The notes below the pieces were generated by a model. It was not told the DNA's origin. It saw nothing but the letters and a program-made list of their open reading frames with translations, and ran no database searches. Made by a program: the position numbers and the translations under genes. From NCBI GenBank assembly GCA_021847645.1, contig JAJZQG010000071.1, positions 1 to 35,176 of the forward strand: a DNA stretch of 35,176 bases, written 5' to 3'. Shown here piece after piece: positions 24,844-31,762 of the stretch (positions within the stretch are counted from its first letter, which is position 1; every line of letters starts with the position of its first letter). This stretch comes from Myxococcales bacterium. Its GTDB lineage: Bacteria > Myxococcota_A > Polyangia > Polyangiales > Polyangiaceae.

Positions 24844-26733
24844 CTACTGGGCGAACTCGTCGGCGCCCATGTCGTAGGCGCCGGTGCGCGGCTGGCCGTC
24901 GATGTCGAACTTGACCTGGGAGATGGTGCGTCCGGCGTCCACGCACACGCTGCCGGCCGCGATATGCCCGGTTGCGTCCACGCCCGGATCGGTGGTCGAC
25001 GAGTGGATCTCGTCGGCGACGTGCTGCTGCCAGGCCGGGAAGAGGCCGTCGGCCAGGGGGGAGGCGGGACGATTGTCCTCGAAGGTGCAGGAGCCGCCTG
25101 CGCAGCGGTAGATGTTGTAGTCGGTGTCCGGATTGCCGCTGAGCGCGCCGAACCCGCCGAGGTCGCTGGACCATCGAATCCCCACCACGGGCGCGGCGGC
25201 CGAGGGCTGCACGACCACGTTGTTGGCGAGGACCGGGTCCACCGTCGCGGGCCGTCCGGCCGCCGGATCCCAGTCCTGGTAGCTCAACCCGAAGTAGATC
25301 GGCGAGTGGTACGAGGAGGCGGTGTTCACCACGGTGTTGTTGAACACCAAAGGATTCTTCGACGCATACATGCCAATGCCGTCGCCCGCCGTGTCCCGGA
25401 TGAAGTTGTTGCGCACGATGCCGTGGATGGACTCGTAGTAGCCGGGATTGACGGTGAGGTCGAAGAACTCGGGACTGGTGTCGAACCCCACGAGCACTCC
25501 GCCGCTTCCGGTCCTCTCGACGCGGTTGCGCTCGACCACGCAGTCAGTCGACCCGCCCTTGAAGTAGATGCCGTTGGTCGCCGTGTCGTGGATGTAGCTG
25601 TCCTGCACGACCATGCGGTCGGCGTTCACGTTGTCGATTCCTTCTGCGTTCTTGTCGGTGGCGCCCGGCGGGTAGCTCGCGCCGGAATTGTAGATCTCGG
25701 ATCGCCGGATGACGATGTCGTCGCATCCGGGCTTGACCTTGACCGAATCGCGGCCCGTGTCGTGGATCTTGCACTCCTCGACGAGCACCCGCGAGGCTCC
25801 GCTCCGATCCGCCTCGCCCCAGTCCCACTTGGTCTCGAACGCCACTCCGTAGTAGGAGCCGCCGATCACCTCCACCCGCTGCAGCTTGCCGTCCGACGCA
25901 TCCACGTCGAAGTCGACGCAGGTGGCTTCGGCGGAGGCGTCGGTCGAACATTGGATCACCGCCCACTCGCCCTGGGCGGAGCGAATCGTTACGTGGGAGT
26001 TGCGAATGCGCACCGCGCCCTGGTAGACGTTCTGTCCGTCGGCCAGATAAGGAGTGCCACGCAGCACGATGTTCGCGCCCTGGCCTCCCACGTCCAGCGC
26101 GTGGGGAATCGTCTGGAAGGGCGCTGCCTTCGACCCGTCCCCCGTCGTGTCGCTGCCGTTCGTCGCAACGTAGATGGCTCCGGTTTCGTCGTAGGCCGCG
26201 GGGGGCGGCAGCATTTCCTCGTCGACCGTGCTCGTGCCGGGCGTGACTCCCGGGGGAATGGACCCAGTATTCGATCCGCTCGCTCCTCCGGTCGATCCAC
26301 TGGCGCCTCCGGTCGATCCACTCGCTCCTCCGGTCGATCCACTCGCTCCTCCGGTCGATCCACTCGCTCCTCCGGTCGATCCACTGGCGCCTCCGGTCGA
26401 TCCACTCGCTCCTCCGGTCGATCCACTCGCTCCTCCGGTCGATCCACTCGCTCCTCCGGTCGATCCACTGGCGCCTCCGGTCGATCCACTCGCTCCTCCG
26501 GTCGATCCACTCGCTCCTCCGGTCGACGAGATTGCGCCGCCCGTGCCTTGGCTGCTGCCTCCCACGCCGCCGGCGTATCCCCCGCTGCTCGCGGCGTTCT
26601 GTCCGCCCGCCCCGGCCGCCGCGCTGTCCGCGCCGGTTCCCGACGGTGCGTAGTCCGCACTACTTCCGCAGCCCATCCCGACCCACGCGGCAGACATCAC
26701 CACGAGGGCAACCATCGTCGTTGCTCGGATCAT
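24844..26733 (-). CDS. Secreted parallel beta-helix protein with a tandem-repeat linker
   Basis: A protein of 629 residues. A hydrophobic signal sequence ends in VGMGC; Cys22 may be lipidated, although the lipobox is weak. A Ser/Gly/Ala linker follows, made of twelve 7-residue units (STGGASG). The folded part begins IYVATNGSDTTGDGSKAAPF, a DUF1565-type entry to a right-handed beta-helix. It continues with repeated segments such as SRVLVEECKIHDTGRDSVKV, CDDIVIRRSEIYNSGA and VVERNRVERTGSGG. It ends with GAYDMGADEF, as in choice-of-anchor Q proteins. Such folds are common in polysaccharide lyases and adhesins; no catalytic set is evident, so the role is open. AAAAGGATGG precedes the ATG. It is probably on the cell surface. 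Confidence 0.85.
   Translation of the reverse strand: MIRATTMVALVVMSAAWVGMGCGSSADYAPSGTGADSAAAGAGGQNAASSGGYAGGVGGSSQGTGGAISSTGGASGSTGGASGSTGGASGSTGGASGSTGGASGSTGGASGSTGGASGSTGGASGSTGGASGSTGGASGSTGGASGSTGGASGSNTGSIPPGVTPGTSTVDEEMLPPPAAYDETGAIYVATNGSDTTGDGSKAAPFQTIPHALDVGGQGANIVLRGTPYLADGQNVYQGAVRIRNSHVTIRSAQGEWAVIQCSTDASAEATCVDFDVDASDGKLQRVEVIGGSYYGVAFETKWDWGEADRSGASRVLVEECKIHDTGRDSVKVKPGCDDIVIRRSEIYNSGASYPPGATDKNAEGIDNVNADRMVVQDSYIHDTATNGIYFKGGSTDCVVERNRVERTGSGGVLVGFDTSPEFFDLTVNPGYYESIHGIVRNNFIRDTAGDGIGMYASKNPLVFNNTVVNTASSYHSPIYFGLSYQDWDPAAGRPATVDPVLANNVVVQPSAAAPVVGIRWSSDLGGFGALSGNPDTDYNIYRCAGGSCTFEDNRPASPLADGLFPAWQQHVADEIHSSTTDPGVDATGHIAAGSVCVDAGRTISQVKFDIDGQPRTGAYDMGADEFAQ
26275..26526. repeat. 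Twelve 21-bp repeats organised as three 84-bp higher-order units
   Basis: Twelve units in a row encode STGGASG on the minus strand. Two DNA variants exist: A uses GGA-GCG and B uses GGC-GCC for the Gly-Ala pair. Read on the plus strand the order is ABAA-ABAA-ABAA, so an 84-bp block was copied twice after the 21-bp unit had spread. The protein sequence is the same in every unit. The first unit differs by one base (26278). Confidence 0.95.
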
Positions 26734-26828
26734 GAAACCATCCTTTTGCTACGCACTTGTTGATGCAGGTTCGGGGGTTGTTGCATCGACCGCGCGGGCG
26801 CTCACACCGCGCAGACTACGATGTTCGC

Positions 26829-26861
26829 ACGCTAGCATCGAATTGAGCCGCGTCGACGCGG
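26829..26861 (-). promoter_or_regulatory. Candidate promoter and palindromic operator of the beta-helix gene
   Basis: On the minus strand TAGCGT (26834-26829) is a -10 box preceded by GC. The 14-bp perfect palindrome CCGCGTCGACGCGG (26848-26861) overlaps the -35 position (TCGACG with a 16-nt spacer). The same half-sites surround the -35 box of the ZIP-permease gene. Confidence 0.4.
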
Positions 26862-27372
26862 TCCGAGAAAATGAGTGTTATTGCGCCTCACCCCCAACTA
26901 CGATGTAGTCGCGCCGTGTCCGGCGCGTCGCGCCGCTTCGCCGTGCGATGGCTCATCGGAATATTCCGTCCGCAAGCCCGCGCTGCGCGGGATTCCCTGT
27001 TCCGGGCAAACAGCCTTCGATTCGCCCGCGCCCCGCCCGCCTTCGGAGCGCCGAAGCCCTTGTCCGCCGCTGCGCCGGACTGCCGTCTAGCGCGTCGGCC
27101 GCATTGTTCGAACGTGGCCCGGAAGGGCTCGCGAGGGCCCGAACCGCGCAAGGCCCCACTACCCCTCAACCAGGCTTCTTGCGCACCGCGTCGACGGCCC
27201 CCACGCTTCGAACGCGCGTTCGCCGCGCCGGGTCATTCGCAAAAAAATCGAAGACCTTCCCCCTCCGCCCTGTGCCGCCAGCATCGCTGCCTCGCCCTTG
27301 CGTCGTACCCTGTCCTGGGCGCTGCGCCTTTGCACTTTGCTTTCCCCCGCCGCCGGTGTTTGACTGGCGCGC
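26862..27372. other. Intergenic region before the LarA-family gene
   Basis: About 510 nt with no credible gene; the frames open here are extensions into larA in other frames. It holds a partial copy of the palindrome (CCGCGTCGAC at 27186), several short GC stem-loops such as GCTTCGGCGCTCCGAAGG read on the minus strand near 27040, and an A7 tract near 27241. It probably carries the larA promoter and a long leader, but no clear -10/-35 pair or riboswitch is recognised. Confidence 0.4.
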
Positions 27373-28689
27373 ATGTCCCGCGTGCTCAACCTCCCGTTCG
27401 ACGGCGGCATTGTCGAGCTTCGCGTGCCCGACTCCTGGACGGTGCTTGCCGAACTCGGCCCCAAGCCCATGCAGGGCCTTCAGGACGTGCCCGGCGCCCT
27501 GCGCGAGGCCCTCGAGCACCCGGTCGGCTGCGCGCCGCTTTCGGAAGCGGACCTGAGAGGCAAGAAGATCGTTCTGGCGGTCGACGACATCACCCGGCCG
27601 ACACCTCTGCATCGGTTTTTCCCGGTCGTGGTGGCGCATCTGGTCGAGCGGGGCGCGTCCCGGGCCGACATGACCGTGGTCCATGCGTTGGGCATCCACC
27701 GGCCGATGACTGCCGAGGAGGTGGACCGCAAGCTGGGTGCGGCGAATCTCCAGGGCATTCGCTGGGTCAACCACGATTCCAAGGACTGGTCGAAGCTGGT
27801 ACGGCTGGGCACTACCTCGCGCGGCACCGAGGTGGGGCTCAACAAGCACCTGGCGGAGGCCGACCTGGTGGTGTGCCTGGGCGCGATCGAGCCTCACCTG
27901 CTGCTGGGCTTCGGCGGCGGCTTGAAGATGATCGTCCCGGGCCTCGCCCACGAAAAGACCATCGCCCAGAATCACATGCAGGGCGTCTCGCCCGAACAGT
28001 TCAACTACATCGGCTCGGAATCCAGCCCCATGCGCCTCGACCTCGAAGAGGCGGCGTCGATGCTGCGCAAGCGCATCTTCATCGTCAATGCCGTCATGAA
28101 CGAGCGTCTCGAGCCGGGACGCTTCGTGTGCGGCGATCCGGTGGCGGCCCACCGGGAAGGGGTCAAGACGGTCCGCGAGATGGCCGCGCGCCAGGTCGGT
28201 CGGCGCGCCGACATCGCCATCGTGTCCTCGAGCCCCATGGATGCCGATCTGCGGCAGGGCATGAAGTGCATTGGCAACGTGGAGAAGTGCGTGCGGGAGA
28301 ACGGCATGATCCTGGGACTTCTCGCGTGCCGGCACGGCATCGGCGACGTGGCCATGCCGCCCAAGGCACTGCCCCACTGGCTGCTGCGCAGGATTCTTCG
28401 GCTGCTGGGCAAGAACCGCATTCTGTGGTTCGTCGACAAGGTCAAGAAGGGAGCCGCGGTCGAGGAGCGTTTCATGGCGCACTTCTCCATGCAGATCGCG
28501 CGCAAGAACGAGCTGTACGTCTGGTCGCGCAAGCTGCCCTCGGACACGGGCAAGCGTCTCGGCCTGTTCGTCCAGTTCCAGGACCTGCAGGCGATGATCG
28601 ATCGCGCAGCCAAGGTCGCCCCGCGCCACGCCACCGTGTATCTGTTCCCTCACGGCGGCGTCACCTATCCGGTCGTCGCCGGTCCTTGA
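27373..28689 (+). CDS. LarA-family (DUF2088) nickel-pincer racemase/epimerase
   Basis: A protein of 438 residues. Active-site residues of lactate racemase LarA from Lactiplantibacillus plantarum (Arg75, His108, His174, Lys184, His200) all have counterparts: Arg75 in DDITRPTP, His109 in LGIHRP, His175 in AIEPHLLLGFGGG, Lys185 in GGLKMIVPG and His201 in AQNHMQG. The lysine holds the nickel-pincer cofactor in LarA. The family contains many racemases and epimerases of 2-hydroxy acids, and the substrate here is unknown. The cofactor-making genes larB, larC and larE are not in the window. There is no good ribosome site before ATG 27373, but the N-terminus VLNLPFDGGIVELRVPD fits the family, so the start is kept. 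Confidence 0.88.
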   Translation: MSRVLNLPFDGGIVELRVPDSWTVLAELGPKPMQGLQDVPGALREALEHPVGCAPLSEADLRGKKIVLAVDDITRPTPLHRFFPVVVAHLVERGASRADMTVVHALGIHRPMTAEEVDRKLGAANLQGIRWVNHDSKDWSKLVRLGTTSRGTEVGLNKHLAEADLVVCLGAIEPHLLLGFGGGLKMIVPGLAHEKTIAQNHMQGVSPEQFNYIGSESSPMRLDLEEAASMLRKRIFIVNAVMNERLEPGRFVCGDPVAAHREGVKTVREMAARQVGRRADIAIVSSSPMDADLRQGMKCIGNVEKCVRENGMILGLLACRHGIGDVAMPPKALPHWLLRRILRLLGKNRILWFVDKVKKGAAVEERFMAHFSMQIARKNELYVWSRKLPSDTGKRLGLFVQFQDLQAMIDRAAKVAPRHATVYLFPHGGVTYPVVAGP

Positions 28690-28871
28690 CCGCCCGGCTG
28701 GGCAGCGCCCGGACCGCGCGACTGCGTTGCAGCGAACCACTCGCGCCGTCCCGGTTCCGAGAACAAGCGTCCCGGCGGCCGCATTCTGGCCATTCCGTCC
28801 CGTGACGCGCAGTCTTGTCGCGCTTGCTGTTTCCGCACTCCCGCTCGCCTCGCGCGTGCTACGACGATGGC

Positions 28872-29396
28872 GTGTCGCCAGCTCCATCGACGGCTCTCCG
28901 GGTAATCGTCGAGGCGGCCGCGGTCGCGGTCGCCTCGTGCGTCCTCGCGCTGGGCTTCAACGCCGTGCGAAGCGATCGCCTCGCGCTCGTGCAGAAGGAG
29001 CCCTACCAGATCCTGGTGCCCTGCCCCGAGCCCGTGGGCGAAGCGTCGTCCCTGGCTCCGGATGACCCGCGGGTGCACGACGCCGCCTCCTTCGTGATCG
29101 ACGTGCGCTCGGCCCAGGAGTTTGCGGGCTGGCACCTGCCCTCGGCGCACAACCAGCCTTTCGACTGGCTGGGCCCGCCGGTGGACGACGAGGTGAAGCG
29201 CGTCGCGCGGGACGTGGCCGCCAGCGGCGCCCAGCGCGTGGTGGTGTACGGTGACGGGGACGATCCGGATTCGGGACGCGAGTGGGCCAGGCTGTTGTCC
29301 GGGGCGCGGATCAAGAATGTGTTCTACGTGAAGGGAGGCGCGCCGGCCCTTCATCCCGGCCTTCCCGCGCCCGGCCAGCAAGGAGGTGCACCGTGA
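28872..29396 (+). CDS. Membrane-anchored rhodanese-like protein lacking the active-site cysteine
   Basis: A protein of 174 residues from GTG 28872. One hydrophobic helix (about 10-30) would anchor it with the domain outside. The rhodanese fold is seen as FVIDVRSAQEFAGWHLPSA, VVVYGDGDDPDSG and VFYVKGGAPAL. The catalytic loop normally reads C followed by a short anion-binding turn after VVVY; here the position is Gly127, so sulfur transfer by the usual mechanism is not expected. One other cysteine (Cys51) lies in LVPCPEP. Start is uncertain: TTG 28815 would add 19 residues, and neither start has a strong ribosome site. The stop overlaps the next start (GTGA), linking it to the MauE-like and DsbA-like genes. 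A binding or regulatory role seems likely. Confidence 0.75.
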   Translation: MSPAPSTALRVIVEAAAVAVASCVLALGFNAVRSDRLALVQKEPYQILVPCPEPVGEASSLAPDDPRVHDAASFVIDVRSAQEFAGWHLPSAHNQPFDWLGPPVDDEVKRVARDVAASGAQRVVVYGDGDDPDSGREWARLLSGARIKNVFYVKGGAPALHPGLPAPGQQGGAP

Positions 29397-29884
29397 GCCG
29401 TCTGCTCGACTGGCGCGGGCATGCATGGATCGCCCTGGTGATCCGCCTGTACCTCGGTGGCGTCTTCCTGCTCGCCTGTTTCCACAAGATCGCGCACCCG
29501 GCCACGTTTGCGCTGGATGTGGCGACCTACCAGCTGCTGCCCCTGTGGGCGGTCAACTTCTTCGCCCTGGTGCTGCCCTGGACCGAGCTTCTCTCGGGCG
29601 TGATGCTGATCATCGGGCTGCGTGCGCGTGCCGCGGCGCTGCTGGTGGCCCTCATGATGGTCTCATTCATCATCGCCCTCGGCTGGGCGTTGCACCTGAA
29701 TCTGCACATGTCCTGTGGTTGCTTCGCCTCGCAGGCCGCCGCGGCAGGACAAGACGCCATCTCGTGGCACACGCTGGTGCGCGACGGCTCCTGGCTCCTG
29801 CTTTCATTGTATGTCATCGTATTCGATCGCAACCCGGTCGGGCTCGACCGCCTGTTCCACCGACGGAGCGAAGAACATGCGTAG
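29393..29884 (+). CDS. MauE/DoxX-like redox-associated membrane protein
   Basis: A protein of 163 residues with four predicted membrane helices. It begins RLYLGGVFLLACFHKIAHP, a DoxX/MauE-type first helix, and has HMSCGCF (Cys108, Cys110) after the third hydrophobic region, as in MauE-type proteins. Such proteins are thought to move reducing power across the inner membrane to periplasmic thioredoxin-like partners, somewhat like DsbD/CcdA. The GTG start at 29393 overlaps the rhodanese stop and follows AAGGAGGT, an ideal ribosome site. The last 8 nt overlap the DsbA-like gene, so the three genes are surely one operon. Confidence 0.85.
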   Translation: MSRLLDWRGHAWIALVIRLYLGGVFLLACFHKIAHPATFALDVATYQLLPLWAVNFFALVLPWTELLSGVMLIIGLRARAAALLVALMMVSFIIALGWALHLNLHMSCGCFASQAAAAGQDAISWHTLVRDGSWLLLSLYVIVFDRNPVGLDRLFHRRSEEHA

Positions 29885-30731
29885 GCTGCTGATGATCTGC
29901 CTGATGACGATCGCCTCGCTGCTGGCGGTCCCGTCGTTCGCATGGGCGCAGACCGCGCCGTGCAACGCCCTGCCCGGGCCCAAAAAGGCCGCGGCCAGCG
30001 ACATTCTCAAGAGCCTGCACTCCTACGGCTGCTGCACGGACACCATCGCCGCCTGCCTGGTCAAGCGCCCCGGATGCACGGTCGCCACCCGGCTCGCCAA
30101 CGAGGTCTGCCGCCGCGTCGACAAGGGAGAGGATCGTCCGGCCATCGAGAACGCGATCGCCCTGCGCACCCAGAGCATGACCAGCACGGCGCCGCCCGTG
30201 CCCATCGACCTGTCGAGCACACAGGTCGCCGGCGATCCCTCCTCGCCCGTCACCGCCGTCATCTACATCTGCGGACGCTGTCCGTTCTGCGCCAAGCTCG
30301 AGCCCCGGCTCTACGACCTGGTGACCGCCGGGAGCCTCAAGGGCAAGGTCAAGCTGTACGTGCGCGCGTTCCCGATCCGCAGCCACGCCAACTCCACCGA
30401 GGCAGGGCTCGGCATGGTCGCGGCCGAGCGCATGGGCAACATCTGGGGATTCCTGCGGGAGCTGTACAAGAACTTCGATTCCTTCGACGTAGCCAAGCTT
30501 CCCGACTACGCGGCGGCCGCAGGGCTCGACCCGGCGGCGTTCCGGGCGCAGATGGACGACCCCACGACGCGCTCGAGGCTGGTGGCGTCGAAGAAGGAAG
30601 GCACGCGCAACAAGGTCGACGCCACGCCCACGCTGTTCATCGACGGCCGGATGTGGCTTGGCGAGATGAGCTTCAACGAGGTGGAAGACGTGCTCGACGA
30701 GGCGGCGGAGCGGGCCGGGGCGCACCGCTAG
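29877..30731 (+). CDS. Exported DsbA-like thioredoxin with an N-terminal Cys-rich helical domain
   Basis: A protein of 284 residues. A signal peptide ends near AWA-QT (about residue 24). Residues 29-100 form a small, probably helical domain with Cys29, the Cys52-Cys53 pair, Cys60, Cys67 and Cys78 (YGCCTDTIAACL, RLANEVCRRVDKG). The thioredoxin part has the active site CGRCPFCAKLEP (Cys135-Pro-Phe-Cys138, with an extra Cys132) and the cis-Pro loop VDATPTLFIDGRMW. The helical insert with VKLYVRAFPIRSH and the overall layout match DsbA-type oxidoreductases. It should act in the periplasm on disulfides, with electrons passing to or from the MauE-like protein encoded just before it. The ATG at 29877 overlaps the end of the MauE gene. 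Its stop overlaps the stop of the PAS gene on the other strand. Confidence 0.88.
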   Translation: MRRLLMICLMTIASLLAVPSFAWAQTAPCNALPGPKKAAASDILKSLHSYGCCTDTIAACLVKRPGCTVATRLANEVCRRVDKGEDRPAIENAIALRTQSMTSTAPPVPIDLSSTQVAGDPSSPVTAVIYICGRCPFCAKLEPRLYDLVTAGSLKGKVKLYVRAFPIRSHANSTEAGLGMVAAERMGNIWGFLRELYKNFDSFDVAKLPDYAAAAGLDPAAFRAQMDDPTTRSRLVASKKEGTRNKVDATPTLFIDGRMWLGEMSFNEVEDVLDEAAERAGAHR

Positions 30732-31423
30732 CGCTTCATGTCCTTGAACCACTGCTCTTGGCCGAACAGGCGCTGCTCGCAGCTCGGGCACAACGAGTGC
30801 GTGAACTCGATGGCGGAGTGGGAGCGGAGATAGCTCTCGATCTGACTCCAATAGCCCTTGTCGTCGCGGATCTGCTTGCAGCTCGAGCAAATGGGCAGAA
30901 TGCCCCGCAACGTGGCAACCTCTTCCAATGCGCTCTGCAGCTCGGCCACCAGCGCTTCCCGCTCCGCATCCGCCTTCTTGCGTGTCGTGATGTCCGTGCA
31001 GAATCCCCCCACGGCACGCAGCGCCCCGTCGGCATCGACCACCGGGAACTTCAGCGTGATGAACGTGAACTCGCCGTCGGGCAGCGGAATCGTCTCCTCG
31101 AACTCCTGCGGGTGTCTCGCCTCGATCACCTCCCGATCCTGCTGGCGAAACAGCTCCGCGACCGCGGTCGGAAAAATGTCGTAGTCCGTCAAGCCTCGCA
31201 ACGCTCCGAGGGTGACGTGCGCCAGCTCCTCGTAGCGGGGATTCACGAACAGGTAGCGCAAGTCCGCGTCCTTCAAGTAGACCGGCGCGCGCGTGTTCAT
31301 CACGACCGCCGTCAAATCCCGCGTGCGCTCGCGCAACTCCTCATTGGCTCGCTGCAACGTCTCCTTGTCGCGCTCGAGCTCTTCGACCCGGCGCCGGAGC
31401 GCTTCGACCTCTACGTACTGCAT
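30728..31423 (-). CDS. PAS-domain protein with a C-terminal four-cysteine module
   Basis: A protein of 231 residues. A coiled coil (about 5-38) leads into a PAS domain (about 38-150: VYLKDADLRYLFVNPRYEEL, GLTDYDIFP, GGFCTDITTRKKAD). A second coiled coil (150-173) connects to ILPICSSCKQIRDDKGYW and then FTHSLCPSCEQRLF. Cys179, Cys182, Cys212 and Cys215 look like a zinc or other metal site. This tail is found on many bacterial PAS signalling proteins but has no defined role. There is no kinase, phosphatase, cyclase or DNA-binding domain, so it is an orphan sensor or adaptor. ATG 31423 is preferred: GGAG lies nine bases upstream, whereas the TTG at 31438 has no such site. Confidence 0.85.
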   Translation of the reverse strand: MQYVEVEALRRRVEELERDKETLQRANEELRERTRDLTAVVMNTRAPVYLKDADLRYLFVNPRYEELAHVTLGALRGLTDYDIFPTAVAELFRQQDREVIEARHPQEFEETIPLPDGEFTFITLKFPVVDADGALRAVGGFCTDITTRKKADAEREALVAELQSALEEVATLRGILPICSSCKQIRDDKGYWSQIESYLRSHSAIEFTHSLCPSCEQRLFGQEQWFKDMKR

Positions 31424-31762
31424 GGACGACAACTCCAATTCCCGCGGGCCGCAAATCCGGGCCCCGCGGGGGCCAACACTGGAGCTGCCGGGAGAGAATC
31501 CAAACTGCTGCCAGCGCTACCTACCTGCATCGTTCCCTCGAGCGGTCCGCCGTCGGAAACGGCCCGGCCTCGAGGCTAACGGTGAACATGGTGCACAAGG
31601 GCACGTCGACGGTCAAGCCGGCTGAGAGTCATGCACGAGCATCACCCGAACAGGCGACGCTCGGCCAACTCGTTGCCCCTACAATCAATCATGTCCCGCC
31701 GGTTGCGTCGCGAAGCTCGTTCCCAAGAGCGGTATCGCTGCCAAACAACTTGCAGGCTCTTC
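31424..31762. other. Leader of the PAS gene, with a GC stem-loop
   Basis: 339 nt between two minus-strand genes. No gene is supported. A long GC stem-loop (CCCGCGGGCC at 31441-31450 against GGCCCCGCGGG at 31460-31470, one bulged base) lies just upstream of the PAS ribosome site and could affect its translation. No clear promoter pair is seen; the minus strand has a TAGCCT at 31578-31573 without a matching -35 box. Confidence 0.45.

Noticed and set aside
22467..24914. 815-codon plus-strand open frame opposite the photolyase and epimerase genes
   Set aside because: Pro/Arg/His-rich shadow of two well-identified minus-strand enzymes.
26275..26526. Regularly repeated 21-bp units, considered as a CRISPR array
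   Set aside because: The units are contiguous without spacers, in frame, and encode a glycine-rich linker of a secreted protein.
26871..28805. Long plus-strand open frame covering larA in another frame
   Set aside because: Its composition is Arg/Gly/Ala-skewed, and the neighbouring frame encodes LarA with all active-site residues.
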